From positions 62,001 through 126,000 of the forward strand of contig NZ_JACHLK010000003.1 of NCBI RefSeq assembly GCF_014207955.1: 64,000 nt of DNA, given 5' to 3'. The position numbers were made by a program, and so were the translations under genes. The first letter of the stretch is position 1, and every line of letters begins with the position of its first letter. The notes beneath the pieces were generated by a model. The model did no database searches. It saw only the letters and a program-made list of their open reading frames with translations, and had not been told where the DNA came from. This DNA is from Acidovorax soli. Its GTDB lineage: Bacteria > Pseudomonadota > Gammaproteobacteria > Burkholderiales > Burkholderiaceae_C. Shown here piece after piece: positions 47,337-56,858 of this stretch.

Positions 47337-49220
47337 TCAGCCGAGGAAGCGTTCGCGCACCGCGCGCTCGATGCCTGCGGCATCGAGCCCTTGCAGCGAC
47401 AGCAGCTTGGCCGGGTCGCCATGCTCGATGAACACATCGGGCAGGCCCAGCTGCAGCACCGGGCGCACGATGCCAGCGGCGTTCAAGGCCTCGGTCACGG
47501 CACTGCCCGCACCGCCCATCACCGCGCCCTCTTCCACCGTGACCAGCACATCGTGGCGCTCGGCCACATCGCGCAGCAGCTCCACATCGACCGGCTTGGC
47601 CCAACGCATGTTGGCCACCGTGGCGTCCAGCGCCTCGCCGGCTTCGAGCGCGGGGTACAGCAGCGTGCCGAAGGCCAGGATGGCGATGCGCGGCCCGCCC
47701 TCGCCAGCCACGGCCTTGCGCTCACGGCGGATCTCGCCCTTGCCGTAGGGCAGGCCTTCCAGGCCCGCGAGCGGCGCCACACCGGCACCGCTGCCGCGTG
47801 GGTAGCGCACGGCCACGGGGTGGTCCTGCTCGAACGCGGTGGTGAGCAGTTGGCGGCACTCGCGCTCGTCGGCCGGGCAGGCCATGGCCATGTTGGGGAT
47901 GCAGCGCACGAACGGGATGTCGTAGGCACCGGCATGCGTGGCGCCATCGGCGCCCACCAGGCCTGCGCGGTCGAGCGCGAACACCACGGGCAGGTTCTGC
48001 AGCGCCACGTCGTGGATCAGCTGGTCGTAGCCGCGCTGCAAAAAGGTCGAGTAGATGGCCACCACGGGCTTGAGCCCCTCGCAGGCCATGCCGCCGGCAA
48101 AGGTCACGGCATGCTGCTCGGCGATGCCCACGTCGTAATAGCGCTCGGGGAAGCGCTTTTCGAACTCCACCATGCCCGAGCCCTCGCGCATGGCGGGCGT
48201 GATGCCCACCAGGCGCTGGTCCTGCGCACCCATGTCGCACAGCCATTGGCCGAACACCTGGGTGAAGGTCTGCTTGGGTGCCGTGCTGCTCTTGACCAGG
48301 CCCACGGCCGGGTCGAACTTGCCCGGGCCGTGGTAGGCCACGGGGTCGGCCTCGGCCAGCTTGTAGCCCTGGCCCTTCTTGGTGACCACGTGCAGGAACT
48401 GCGGGCCCTTCAGGCTCTTGATGTTCTCCAGCGTGGGGATCAGCGAATCGAGGTCGTGCCCGTCGATGGGGCCGATGTAGTTGAAGCCGAACTTCTCGAA
48501 CAGCGTGGCCGGCACCACCATGCCCTTGGCCTGCTGCTCGAAGCGCTTGGCCAGCTCCAGCAGAGGCGGCACAGGGCGCAGCACGGTCTTGCCCACGTTC
48601 TTGGCGGCCGCGTAGAACTGGCCGCTCATGAGCTGGGCCAGGTAGCGGTTGAGCGCACCCACAGGCGGGCTGATGCTCATGTCGTTGTCGTTGAGCACCA
48701 CAAGCAGGTTGGCATCGGCCACGCCCGCGTTGTTGAGCGCCTCGAAGGCCATGCCCGCGGTCATGGCGCCATCGCCGATGATGGCCACGGCATGGCGGTT
48801 CTCGCCCTTGGTCTTGGCGGCCAGGGCCATGCCCAGGGCGGCCGAGATGCTGGTGCTCGAATGCGCGGTGCCGAAGGTGTCGTAGGGACTCTCGGCGCGC
48901 TGCGGAAAGCCCGAGATGCCGCCCAGCTGGCGCAGCGTCTTCATGCGGTCGCGCCGGCCGGTCAGGATCTTGTGCGGGTAGGTCTGGTGGCCCACGTCCC
49001 ACACCAGACGGTCCTCGGGGGTGTGAAAGACATGGTGCAGGGCCACGGTCAACTCCACCGTGCCCAGGTTGGAACTCAGGTGTCCGCCCGTCTGCGACAC
49101 GCTTTCGAGCACGAAGGCGCGCAGCTCGGCGGCCAGCGCCTTGAGCTCGGCCCGCGGCATGGCGCGCAGGTCCGCCGGGTCGTTCACGTTCTGCAGCAGG
49201 GGGTAGGGGGTCGTGGACAT
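47337..49220 (-). CDS. dxs: 1-deoxy-D-xylulose-5-phosphate synthase
   Basis: 627-residue thiamine-diphosphate enzyme that joins pyruvate and glyceraldehyde 3-phosphate, the first step of the MEP isoprenoid pathway. The cofactor motif is [18 protein letters not shown]...NDNDMS, the catalytic His region is [19 protein letters not shown] and [16 protein letters not shown], and the second domain has [16 protein letters not shown] and [17 protein letters not shown]. Length is normal. It lies third in xseB-ispA-dxs, 111 bases after ispA. Confidence 0.97.
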   Translation of the reverse strand: MSTTPYPLLQNVNDPADLRAMPRAELKALAAELRAFVLESVSQTGGHLSSNLGTVELTVALHHVFHTPEDRLVWDVGHQTYPHKILTGRRDRMKTLRQLGGISGFPQRAESPYDTFGTAHSSTSISAALGMALAAKTKGENRHAVAIIGDGAMTAGMAFEALNNAGVADANLLVVLNDNDMSISPPVGALNRYLAQLMSGQFYAAAKNVGKTVLRPVPPLLELAKRFEQQAKGMVVPATLFEKFGFNYIGPIDGHDLDSLIPTLENIKSLKGPQFLHVVTKKGQGYKLAEADPVAYHGPGKFDPAVGLVKSSTAPKQTFTQVFGQWLCDMGAQDQRLVGITPAMREGSGMVEFEKRFPERYYDVGIAEQHAVTFAGGMACEGLKPVVAIYSTFLQRGYDQLIHDVALQNLPVVFALDRAGLVGADGATHAGAYDIPFVRCIPNMAMACPADERECRQLLTTAFEQDHPVAVRYPRGSGAGVAPLAGLEGLPYGKGEIRRERKAVAGEGGPRIAILAFGTLLYPALEAGEALDATVANMRWAKPVDVELLRDVAERHDVLVTVEEGAVMGGAGSAVTEALNAAGIVRPVLQLGLPDVFIEHGDPAKLLSLQGLDAAGIERAVRERFLG

Positions 49221-49331
49221 TGGCTATTCTTTTTCGGATCGATCAGTGCTCACGGGGCAAGAGACAGCCCCCGGTGTGCGCCTGGTCTGGGTGCATCGTA
49301 TCAACGGACGCAGGGAGTGCAGCCGCAGCCA

Positions 49332-50288
49332 TCAATGCGTACGGTCCACCACCATGTCGGCCAGGGCGGCCAGCGCGCGGGTATCGGCCAGTCCGCTGCG
49401 CGCCAGGGCGGCATGGGCCTGCACCTGCAGTTCGCGCGCATAGGCCTGCGCATTCTCCAGGCCCAGCAAGGATACATAGGTGGGCTTGTCGCTCGCGGCA
49501 TCCTTGCCGGCCGTCTTGCCCAGCGTGGCGGAGTCGGCGATCACGTCGAGGATATCGTCCACCACCTGGAAGGCCAGGCCCATCACGGCGCCGTAGTCGG
49601 ACAGGGCCTCGTGCGCCTGCGCGCTGGCGGGGCCGCAGGCCACGCCCATCATCACGCTGCCCTGCAGCAGCGCGCCGGTCTTCAGGCGGTGCATGTGGCG
49701 CAGCTGGTCTTCGGTCAGGGCCACGCCCACGCTGGCCAGGTCGATGGCCTGGCCGCCAGCCATGCCGGCCGAACCGGCCGCACGCGCCAGCAGGCGGCAC
49801 AGCATGGCCTGCATCCCGTCGGGCACGCTGCCATCGTCGGGCGTGAGCAACTCGAAGGCAAAGGCCTGCAGCGCGTCGCCGGCCAAAAGGGCCTGGGCCT
49901 CGCCGAACTGCACGTGCACCGTGGGCTTGCCGCGGCGCAGCACGTCGTTGTCCATGCACGGCATGTCGTCGTGCACCAGGGAATAGGCATGGATCAGCTC
50001 GACGGCACACGCGGCCCGAAGGGCCGCCCCGTCGGACACGGCATGCGCAGACGCCTCGACCTCGGCACCGCTGCAGACGGCCTCCTCGGCCGCCAGCACC
50101 AGCAGCGGGCGCAGGCGCTTGCCGCCATCGAGCACCGCATAGCGCATGGCCTCGCCCAGGCCGGCCGGCGCACCTTCGCCCACCCAGCGCGACAGGGCAT
50201 GCTCCACCCGGGCCAGGTGGCGCTGGCTCCAGCCGGCCAGGTCAAAAGAAGAAGAAGAGGGGGTATTCACGGAAGGCGCGGCGCTCAT
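49332..50288 (-). CDS. ispA: (2E,6E)-farnesyl diphosphate synthase
   Basis: 318-residue prenyltransferase that makes farnesyl diphosphate. The first aspartate-rich motif is [12 protein letters not shown] and the second is [17 protein letters not shown] and LKTGAL flank them as expected. Its start overlaps the xseB stop by ATGA. It works just after the MEP pathway started by dxs, which is encoded next door. Confidence 0.95.
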   Translation of the reverse strand: MSAAPSVNTPSSSSFDLAGWSQRHLARVEHALSRWVGEGAPAGLGEAMRYAVLDGGKRLRPLLVLAAEEAVCSGAEVEASAHAVSDGAALRAACAVELIHAYSLVHDDMPCMDNDVLRRGKPTVHVQFGEAQALLAGDALQAFAFELLTPDDGSVPDGMQAMLCRLLARAAGSAGMAGGQAIDLASVGVALTEDQLRHMHRLKTGALLQGSVMMGVACGPASAQAHEALSDYGAVMGLAFQVVDDILDVIADSATLGKTAGKDAASDKPTYVSLLGLENAQAYARELQVQAHAALARSGLADTRALAALADMVVDRTH

Positions 50289-50527
50289 TCGGGGGCCCAG
50301 GCGTTCAGGCCCGTCTCGTCAAGCACCTTGATCTGGTCCTGCACGGCATCGAGCCGCTTGCGGCAAAAGGCCAGCAAGGCAGCACCACGCTGGTAGCCCG
50401 CAAGCATCTGGTCCAGCGGCAGCTGGCCCGATTCGATGCGGCCCACGAGCTGCTCCAGCTCTTCCAGCGCCGCTTCGTAGCTGGCAGGTTCTGCAGGGGG
50501 CGCGGCGGTGGCGGAGGCCTTGGGCAT
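50285..50527 (-). CDS. xseB: exodeoxyribonuclease VII small subunit
   Basis: 80-residue protein, the usual size. [48 protein letters not shown] is the full signature of the XseB helical hairpin that binds the large subunit. The ATG at 50527 lies 43 bases downstream of a TAAAAT hexamer (complement of 50571-50576), a likely -10. First gene of xseB-ispA-dxs. Confidence 0.93.
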   Translation of the reverse strand: MPKASATAAPPAEPASYEAALEELEQLVGRIESGQLPLDQMLAGYQRGAALLAFCRKRLDAVQDQIKVLDETGLNAWAPE

Positions 50528-50854
50528 GGGTGGAGGCGGTGCACAGGCACCGCGAATGGAAAAACCGCTGATTTTAGGCCCAGCGCATGGCGTCCCTGCG
50601 CACGGCTTTCCGGTTTGGAGAGCGCAGCCGGTCACCGCGGCAGCGGCGACACAGACCACCCTGCCCCATCCGGGTGCGGGCCGCAGCCCAGGCGCCAATA
50701 CACGCAGGGGGGGTGCGGGAATGGGGGGCAGCGAATAACCCCATTGGCTATAATCCCATTCTCGTCCAGCCGGCCTATGAGCCGGTTTCTTTTTTCTCCA
50801 GATGTGCCAAGCGTGGCACACCTCCCTGTGGGGAGTCTTTAGGTCAGGTCATCC
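50528..50854. promoter_or_regulatory. divergent promoter region and structured leader of the Rieske oxygenase gene
   Basis: 327 bp without a gene. Left of about 50580 is the xseB promoter. On the right is a perfect TATAAT at 50749-50754 (TTGGC directly before it; no good -35). The expected 94-base leader contains three hairpins: CCGGC/GCCGG (50770-50785) followed by TTTCTTTTTTC, TGTGCCA/TGGCACA (50803-50820, 7-bp perfect, loop AGCG), and CTCCC/GGGAG (50822-50835). The first looks like an intrinsic terminator ahead of the gene, which suggests attenuation. No known riboswitch class is recognised. Confidence 0.55.
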
Positions 50855-51994
50855 ATGTCTGATTTAAGTCTTCAACTGCAGCAGGCCGCAAGCCAACTAC
50901 CAGTTTCAAGCTATTTTGACCAGGCGCTGTTCCAGCGCGAGCTGGACACCATCTTCCAGCGCGGGCCCCGCTATGTGGGGCACCAACTGTCCGTGCCCCA
51001 TGCGGGCGACTACCACACCCTGCCCCACGAGGCCGAGGGCCGCGCGCTGGTGCGCAATGCCCAGGGCGGGGTGGAGCTCGTCTCCAACGTCTGCCGCCAC
51101 CGCCAGGCCGTGATGCTCAAGGGCCGTGGCTCGCTGCACACCCAGCAAAAGGGCAGTGCCGGCGGCAACATCGTGTGCCCGCTGCACCGCTGGACCTACA
51201 ACGCCAAGGGCGAGCTGCTGGGTGCGCCGCACTTTGCCGACGACCCCTGCCTGAACCTCAACAACTACCCGCTGCGCGAGTGGAACGGCCTGCTGTTCGA
51301 AGACAACGGCTACGACGTGGCCGCCGACCTCGACGCCATGGGCCCGCGCGCCGACCTCGACTTCGAGGGCTATGTGCTCGACCACGTGGAGCTGCACGAG
51401 TGCAACTACAACTGGAAGACCTTCATCGAGGTCTACCTCGAGGACTACCACGTGGGCCCCTTCCACCCGGGCCTGGGCAGCTTCGTGACCTGCGACGACC
51501 TGCGCTGGGAGTTCGGCAAGAACTACTCGGTGCAGACCGTGGGCGTGGCCAACCGCCTGGGCAAGGCCGGCAGCCCCGTGTACGAGCGCTGGCACGAGGC
51601 CCTGCTGAACTACCGCGAAGGCAAGCCGCCCAAGCACGGCGCCATCTGGCTCACGCTGTACCCGCACATCATGGTGGAGTGGTACCCGCATGTGCTCACC
51701 GTGTCCACACTGCACCCCATCAGCCCGACCAAGACGCTGAACATGGTGGAGTTCTACTACCCCGAGGAGATCGCCGCCTTCGAGCGCGAATTCGTCGAGG
51801 CACAGAAGGCCGCGTACATGGAGACCTGCATCGAGGACGACGAGATCGGCGAGCGCATGGACGCCGGCCGCAAGGCCCTGCTGGCGCGCGGCGACAATGA
51901 AGTGGGCCCTTACCAGAGCCCCATGGAAGACGGCATGCAGCATTTCCACGAGTGGTACCGCTCTGCGATGGGTGACGCCGTGCCAAAACGCTGA
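50855..51994 (+). CDS. aromatic-ring-hydroxylating-type Rieske oxygenase alpha subunit
   Basis: 379-residue oxygenase. The Rieske cluster ligands are in VCRHRQAVML (C-x-H) and VCPLHRWTY (C-x2-H). The mononuclear-iron site has WKTFIEVYLEDYHVGPFHPGL with two His ligands. Proteins like this hydroxylate or demethylate carbon compounds using electrons from a separate reductase, which is not encoded nearby. The gene stands alone behind a structured leader. The substrate is not known; the PhaA-like choline/carnitine group is one possibility by size. Confidence 0.88.
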   Translation: MSDLSLQLQQAASQLPVSSYFDQALFQRELDTIFQRGPRYVGHQLSVPHAGDYHTLPHEAEGRALVRNAQGGVELVSNVCRHRQAVMLKGRGSLHTQQKGSAGGNIVCPLHRWTYNAKGELLGAPHFADDPCLNLNNYPLREWNGLLFEDNGYDVAADLDAMGPRADLDFEGYVLDHVELHECNYNWKTFIEVYLEDYHVGPFHPGLGSFVTCDDLRWEFGKNYSVQTVGVANRLGKAGSPVYERWHEALLNYREGKPPKHGAIWLTLYPHIMVEWYPHVLTVSTLHPISPTKTLNMVEFYYPEEIAAFEREFVEAQKAAYMETCIEDDEIGERMDAGRKALLARGDNEVGPYQSPMEDGMQHFHEWYRSAMGDAVPKR

Positions 51995-52050
51995 ACAGGG
52001 ACACAAAGCCGCCCGAGTAATCGGGTTCGCCTGAAATGCTCTCATTACAA

Positions 52051-52090
52051 TAGCTGCCAGTGCTTGTTTTTCAGGCACGGCAGCTATTTT
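52051..52090. terminator. long hairpin with T-run after the oxygenase gene
   Basis: TAGCTGCC (52051-52058) and GGCAGCTA (52079-52086) are exact complements; inside, GTGCTTG (52060-52066) pairs with CAGGCAC (52072-52078) with one G-T pair. The loop is TTTTT and the stem is followed by TTTT, so this is a strong intrinsic terminator. Hairpins with a TAGCTGCC start are, as I recall, repeated between genes in many Comamonadaceae. Confidence 0.75.
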
Positions 52091-52113
52091 CACTTTCGAC
52101 TCCCGATTTCCCC

Positions 52114-53025
52114 ATGCAAGCCCTCTGGATGGTGTTGGCCGCGTTCCTCTTTGCGAGCATGGGGGTGTGCGTGAAGATCGCTTCGGCCCATTTCAACTCG
52201 GCCGAACTGGTCTGCTACCGCGGCCTCATCGGCATGGCCATCCTGTGGCTGCTGGCACGTTCGCAGAAGGTCACGCTGGGCACGGCCTACCCGGGCATGC
52301 ACGCCTGGCGCAGCCTGGTGGGCGTGGCCTCGCTGGGTGCCTGGTTTTATGCCATCGCCCACCTGCCGCTGGCCACGGCCATGACGCTCAACTACATGAG
52401 CAGCGTGTGGATCGCGGCCTTCCTGGTCGGCGGCACCTTGCTGGCCTGGCGCCCTTCGGCCGCCACGCCGCGCCCGGCCCTGCAGGGCACGCTGATCGTC
52501 ACGGTGCTGGCAGGCTTCGTGGGCGTCGTGATGATGCTGCGCCCCAGCCTGGACCAGAACCAGGCCTTCGCGGGCATGATCGGCCTGCTCTCAGGCCTGT
52601 CGGCAGCGTTCGCCTACATGCAGGTCGTGGCCCTGTCGCGCCTGGGCGAGCCCGAGTCGCGCACCGTGTTCTACTTCGCACTGGGCTCGGCCGTGGCCGG
52701 CGGCGGCGCCCTGCTGTTCACCGGCGTGTCGGCCTGGCCGGGCTGGCAGGCGCTGTGGCTGCTGCCCATCGGCATCCTGGCCGCCGGCGGCCAGCTGTGC
52801 ATGACCAAGGCCTACGCCAGCGCCAAGACGCAGCGCGGCACCCTGGTGGTGGCCAACCTGCAGTACTCGGGCATCGTCTTCGCGGCCCTGTACAGCGTGC
52901 TGCTGTTCGGCGACGTGCTGCCGCCCATCGCCTGGGCGGGCATGGTGCTCATCGTGGGCAGTGGCATCGCCGCCACCGTTTTGCGTGCCCGCGCAGCCCC
53001 CGGAACCCCGGCAGAAGAACATTGA
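52114..53025 (+). CDS. EamA-family (DMT) transporter
   Basis: 303-residue membrane protein with ten predicted helices in two EamA repeats. The first repeat has WMVLAAFLFASMGVCVKIASAHFNSAELVCYRGLIG and the second LSGLSAAFAYMQVVALSRLGEPESRTVFYF. LPLATAMTLNYMSSVWIAAF is the family's signature region. These proteins export metabolites such as amino acids or riboflavin. The ATG at 52114 is chosen because the protein then starts at its first helix; longer frames begin in the preceding hairpin. Confidence 0.85.
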   Translation: MQALWMVLAAFLFASMGVCVKIASAHFNSAELVCYRGLIGMAILWLLARSQKVTLGTAYPGMHAWRSLVGVASLGAWFYAIAHLPLATAMTLNYMSSVWIAAFLVGGTLLAWRPSAATPRPALQGTLIVTVLAGFVGVVMMLRPSLDQNQAFAGMIGLLSGLSAAFAYMQVVALSRLGEPESRTVFYFALGSAVAGGGALLFTGVSAWPGWQALWLLPIGILAAGGQLCMTKAYASAKTQRGTLVVANLQYSGIVFAALYSVLLFGDVLPPIAWAGMVLIVGSGIAATVLRARAAPGTPAEEH

Positions 53026-53093
53026 TACGACTGTGGGCACCCACCACGGACACAATGCAAGGCATCCCTTCCGTCGATTGACCATCCGCTGCC

Positions 53094-53993
53094 ATGACCT
53101 ACACCACCCTGATCTCTGCCACCGAACTGCAATCCCTGGTCGCCAGCGGCCAGCGGCTGATGGTGTTCGACTGCAGCTTCGACCTGATGCAATCGACGGC
53201 CGGCGCACAGCAGTACGCACAGGCCCACATCTCCGGCGCGGTGTATGCCGACCTCAACGAGAACCTGAGCGCCAAGCATGGCGTGCCTGGCGCCTCGGGC
53301 ACGGTGACCGCCCAGGAGGCCGACAAGCCCGCATCGGGCGGCCGCCACCCCCTGCCCAGCCGCGAGCGCTTTGCGATCTGGCTGTCCAGCGTGGGCTTTG
53401 CCAACGACATGCAGGCCGTGGTGTACGACCGCCAGGGCGCCAACTACTGCGGCCGCCTGTGGTGGATGCTCAAGTGGGCCGGCCACGATGCCGTCGCCGT
53501 GCTCGACGGCGGCCTGCAGGCCTGGCAGGCCGCGGGTGGCGCGGTGGCCAGCGGCGAGGAGCCTGCGCACTTCCAGTCCAACTTCGAGCTCCGGGAGCCG
53601 CTGCGCCGTCTGGCCACGGCCAGCGATGTGCTTGCCCACCTGCAGCAGCCTGGCCAGACGGTGGTGGATGCCCGGGCCGCGCCGCGCTACCGCGGCGAGG
53701 TGGAGCCGCTGGACCCGGTGGCCGGCCACATCCCTGGCGCGCTGAACCGCCCCTTCGTGGACAACATCGGCCCGGACGGCAAATTCAAGCCCGCTGCGGT
53801 GCTGCGCGCCGAGTTCGACACCCTGCTGCAAGGCCGCGATCCGGCCACCGTGGTGCACCAGTGCGGCAGCGGCGTCAGCGCCCTGCCGAACCTGATCGCA
53901 ATGGAGGTCGCCGGCCTGGGCAAAAGCGCCCTGTTTGCCGGCAGCTGGAGCGAATGGGTGAGCGATTCTTCGCGCCCGGTGGAACGCGGCTGA
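53094..53993 (+). CDS. 3-mercaptopyruvate/thiosulfate sulfurtransferase
   Basis: 299-residue two-domain rhodanese. The first domain lacks the catalytic Cys; the second has the active-site loop VVHQCGSGVSALPNLIAMEVAG. CGSGVS is the mercaptopyruvate-type loop (thiosulfate enzymes have CRKGVT), so 3-mercaptopyruvate is the more likely donor. PSRERFAIWLSSVGFANDMQAVVYDRQGANYCGRLWWMLKWAGH and AVLDGGLQAW are typical. It stands alone after the EamA gene. Confidence 0.92.
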   Translation: MTYTTLISATELQSLVASGQRLMVFDCSFDLMQSTAGAQQYAQAHISGAVYADLNENLSAKHGVPGASGTVTAQEADKPASGGRHPLPSRERFAIWLSSVGFANDMQAVVYDRQGANYCGRLWWMLKWAGHDAVAVLDGGLQAWQAAGGAVASGEEPAHFQSNFELREPLRRLATASDVLAHLQQPGQTVVDARAAPRYRGEVEPLDPVAGHIPGALNRPFVDNIGPDGKFKPAAVLRAEFDTLLQGRDPATVVHQCGSGVSALPNLIAMEVAGLGKSALFAGSWSEWVSDSSRPVERG

Positions 53994-54241
53994 CCTGCTC
54001 CGGCACGCCCGGTTGCTGCTTTTTGCAGCAGGCCTCTCGCTCTGGTGGGTAGTACCGCGCCTTCGGTTTTTGTAAGGCAAATTCCTACACGGACTGCCCC
54101 TGAACCAGACACGCTGCACAGAGCAGCGCCGACTTAATTTCTGATTGGCCTGGTTTCACAATCCATTTCAACGGATCACGCAAAACATGCAACCCGCATG
54201 GCAAGGCGAAGACCCGGGAACTGGAACAAAGGAACCCTGCC

Positions 54242-54568
54242 ATGACGAACGAACAGCTGCTCGCCGAAATCCGCGAAGCCAACCTGACCTACCTGATGCT
54301 GGCGCAGAACCTGATTCGCCATGACAAGGCAGAAGCAGTGTTCCGCCTGGGCATGAACGAAGACGCTGCCGATATTCTGGCATCGCTGTCGGCCGCCCAA
54401 GTGCTGAAACTGGCCTCCAGAAACACGCTTCTTTGCAGCTTCCGCGTGGACGACAACCTGGTCTGGAGCTTGCTGACCAACCACACGGCCAAGAAGGTAG
54501 GCAACGAAGCCACCAACACCCTGCACGCCAACATCCTGATGGCCAGCCGCGTGTCGGAAGTGCTCTGA
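54242..54568 (+). CDS. flhD: flagellar transcriptional activator subunit FlhD
   Basis: 108-residue subunit of the FlhD4C2 master regulator of flagellar genes. EQLLAEIREANLTYLMLAQNLIRHDKAEAVFRLGM and LVWSLLTNHTAKK cover the conserved dimer core and the loop near the C-terminus. The 248 bp upstream is relatively A/T-rich, as expected for a strongly regulated promoter; a TGCTGC/GCAGCA hairpin sits at 54014-54030. flhC follows 64 bases later. Confidence 0.97.
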   Translation: MTNEQLLAEIREANLTYLMLAQNLIRHDKAEAVFRLGMNEDAADILASLSAAQVLKLASRNTLLCSFRVDDNLVWSLLTNHTAKKVGNEATNTLHANILMASRVSEVL

Positions 54569-54632
54569 ACACCCCGCCCTGGTCCTCTGTTCCGTTCCGT
54601 CGCCTGTCCACCGTTTCCCTCGAAAGCCTGCC

Positions 54633-55193
54633 ATGACCACCACGACTGCCGCCGCCAAAGCCCCAGCCAAGAGCGTCCTCAACGAATCCAAGCAGATCGA
54701 GCGCGCCGCGATGCTGATCGGCATGGGCGCCCGCATGCAGGTCTTGGAGTCGGAAACCACCCTGTCCTACGAACGCCTGATCCGCCTGTACAAGGAGATC
54801 GCCGGCAAGTCGCCGTCCAAGGGCCAACTGCCCTTCTCGACCGACTGGTTCCTGACCTGGCAGGAAAACATCCACAGCTCGCTGTTTTTGAACATCTACG
54901 AGTACCTGTCCAAGGGCGTGGACCTGGATTCGGTGGAACTGCTGACCAAGGCCTACCGCCTGTACAGCGAGCAGGTCACCACCGCCGAGATCGAACCCCT
55001 GCTGTCCTTCACCCGCGCCTGGCGCCTGGTGAAGTTCGTGGACGCCGGCATGCTCACCCGCACCCAGTGCGCCGACTGCAAGGGCCACTTCGTGACCGAA
55101 CTCTATGAAAACCGCCACTACACCTGCGGCCTGTGCAACCCGCCCGCCCGTGCCGGCAAGAGCAAGAACGCTGGCGCCTTGATGTTGCACTGA
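54633..55193 (+). CDS. flhC: flagellar transcriptional activator subunit FlhC
   Basis: 186-residue FlhC. The four zinc-binding cysteines are visible in CADCKGHFVTELYENRHYTCGLCN. The conserved start region (LNESKQIERAAMLIGMGARMQVLESET) and RAWRLVKFVDAGMLTRTQC are intact. It pairs with FlhD to drive class II flagellar promoters. A strong terminator follows. Confidence 0.97.
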   Translation: MTTTTAAAKAPAKSVLNESKQIERAAMLIGMGARMQVLESETTLSYERLIRLYKEIAGKSPSKGQLPFSTDWFLTWQENIHSSLFLNIYEYLSKGVDLDSVELLTKAYRLYSEQVTTAEIEPLLSFTRAWRLVKFVDAGMLTRTQCADCKGHFVTELYENRHYTCGLCNPPARAGKSKNAGALMLH

Positions 55194-55235
55194 TCCCCTG
55201 CCCAGAAACAAGCACCCGGGTCGCCCAAGAACACC

Positions 55236-55270
55236 AAAGCCCCGCCGGCTATGCCGCGCGGGGCTTTTTT
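55236..55270 (+). terminator. intrinsic terminator of flhDC
   Basis: AAAGCCCCGC and GCGGGGCTTT are perfect 10-bp complements around a small GGC/GCC inner stem, followed by T-rich sequence (TTTTTT in total). Confidence 0.85.
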
Positions 55271-55291
55271 GCTTCGGCAAGCGCAACGGAT

Positions 55292-55858
55292 CTACCTTGC
55301 CGCGAGCAGCGAGCGCACGTTCTCGTCGATGGGCATCGCATAGTCGTGCGCAGCCACCACGGTGTTGCCCACGGGGTTCACGATCTTGAGGCTGATGAAC
55401 AGCGTGGTGGTCGATGCCGCGTACGTGCCCACCACCACGGCCTGCGCGTCGTGCGCGCGGCTCACCTCGCGCACCTCGCGCGAGAGCAGCAGCTCGCCCG
55501 TGCCGCGCTGCATGGCCACGCTTTCGCGCAGCTTGAGCTCGGTCACGCGCAGGCCGCGCTGCACCAGGCGCGAGCCGATCTGCTCGGAGAAGATGCGCCC
55601 CAGGCGCGAGGATTCGTTCAGCCGGTCCACATTCACCAGCGTGGCCACCAGCACGGCATGGCTGGGGTCCAGCGGGGCCTGCTGCAGCAAGGCATCGGCC
55701 GCGCGGTGGTTGCGCTCGATGCTGCTGGGCGTGATCAGGTCCATGAGCCCGCCGCCGCTGCCGCCAGCCTTGTCGCCGTAGTAGTACGAGGCACAGCCCG
55801 AGAGGGCCAGCACAGGCGCCAGTACCGCTGCAGCGCGCAACACGGTGCGCCGCCTCAT
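55292..55858 (-). CDS. FlgO-like outer-membrane lipoprotein
   Basis: 188-residue lipoprotein: basic start MRRRTVLRAAAVLAPVLALSGC with lipobox LSGC (Cys near residue 22). The mature part matches the FlgO domain: AADALLQQAPLDPSHAVLVATLVNVDRLNESSRLGRIFSEQIGSRLVQRGLRVTELKLRESV and, at the end, AVVVGTYAASTTTLFISLKIVN. FlgO proteins are linked to the flagellum and its outer-membrane ring in Vibrio. The closeness to flhDC supports a flagellar link. Start overlaps the upstream gene's stop (ATGA). Confidence 0.82.
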   Translation of the reverse strand: MRRRTVLRAAAVLAPVLALSGCASYYYGDKAGGSGGGLMDLITPSSIERNHRAADALLQQAPLDPSHAVLVATLVNVDRLNESSRLGRIFSEQIGSRLVQRGLRVTELKLRESVAMQRGTGELLLSREVREVSRAHDAQAVVVGTYAASTTTLFISLKIVNPVGNTVVAAHDYAMPIDENVRSLLAAR

Positions 55859-56634
55859 GGTGCACCCCACAGCGCAGGGGGTGGGCTCACCACCTGCCAG
55901 GTCTTGACCGGGGTGGGCGGTGGCGGCGGAGGGGGCGGTGGCGGCGGTTGCTGCACCTGGTAGAGCACGGCATCGTCCTGGTCGATGTAGTACACGTCGG
56001 AAGTGCGCGCCAGGTAGCGATCGCCGCTTTCCAGCGAGGTCGTGATGAGCACCTCGGTGCGGGTGGGCCCGCCCGCGGCCGGGCCATCGGTCGTGTACTG
56101 CGCGACATCGGCGAGCGCCCCGATCGCGGTCATGCCCGCGACCACCGAGGTGGCACTCGGAGCACGGTGCACCCAGTCGCGCGCCACCCCCACCCCCAGG
56201 GCCAGGCGGGTCAAGGGCATGGGCAGGCTGTTGGAGACACGGGCCGGGTGCTGCACCAGCTGGGTTTCGAAGGCCAGGGTCACGGCCGAGGGCTGGTTGG
56301 AGACCACCACGCCCCGGTCCAGCAGGCGGGTGATCAAGAGCTTGCGAAAGCCGTTGTTGAAGCTCGTGTCGCCCGAGGCAGACACGTAGATCGGGTGCTC
56401 ACCTGCGGGCCAGTGGCGGATCTTGTCGGTGATGCGCGTGGCCACGTCGTCGGCCAGCACATCCCAGTGGTGCACGGCGCGCGCCTTCTTCTGGTTCGAT
56501 GCCGGGTAGTTGTCGGCGCGCGGAACGTCCAGCGACGAACAGCCGGCGCCCAGCAGCGAGGCCACGGCCAGCAGCGGCACGACCACGCGGTGCACGACGG
56601 GCCGGGCGCGGGCCTCGCACTCGGGCGCCACCAT
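55855..56634 (-). CDS. predicted lipoprotein with polyproline tract
   Basis: 259-residue protein of no family that I recognise. The start at ATG 56634 gives MVAPECEARARPVVHRVVVPLLAVASLLGAGCSSLD, a plausible lipoprotein signal with lipobox LLGAGC. An ATG at 56712 is possible but would put the signal after 26 extra residues, and a -10-like element lies only 7 bases before it. The mature domain includes NQKKARAVHHWDVLADDVATRITDKI. Eleven consecutive prolines occur near the C-terminus, followed by a short tail. Co-transcribed with the FlgO-like gene, so it may share its flagellar or envelope role. Confidence 0.65.
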   Translation of the reverse strand: MVAPECEARARPVVHRVVVPLLAVASLLGAGCSSLDVPRADNYPASNQKKARAVHHWDVLADDVATRITDKIRHWPAGEHPIYVSASGDTSFNNGFRKLLITRLLDRGVVVSNQPSAVTLAFETQLVQHPARVSNSLPMPLTRLALGVGVARDWVHRAPSATSVVAGMTAIGALADVAQYTTDGPAAGGPTRTEVLITTSLESGDRYLARTSDVYYIDQDDAVLYQVQQPPPPPPPPPPPTPVKTWQVVSPPPALWGAP

Positions 56635-56718
56635 CGTGCCGGGCGGGGCCACCGGCAGACGCGGTTCAAAGGGACTCGGCGGCAGACCGCCGGGCAATGG
56701 TTCGACTTGCATGCTGCC

Positions 56719-56724
56719 ATGCTA
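56719..56724 (-). promoter_or_regulatory. TAGCAT -10-like element
   Basis: On the minus strand the hexamer TAGCAT (complement of ATGCTA) lies within GCTAGCATG. The same nine bases precede two other minus-strand genes here (60302, 63205). It is 84 bases before the ATG at 56634, which supports that start for the lipoprotein gene over 56712. Confidence 0.4.
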
Positions 56725-56858
56725 GCCCTCCGGCCGCTGCACCATCACGCGAATAGCAAGGCGTTTGCGTTGCATTTGCGCGGCACATGCCGGGGCCGGC
56801 CGCGCCTTGGCACCGCCACCTACACAACATTTGCTCACAGTGCGTGACAATCGCCCGC

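Noticed and set aside
55915..55955. GGC/GGT-rich tandem repeat
   Set aside because: It encodes the polyproline tract of the lipoprotein in frame and is not an independent DNA repeat.
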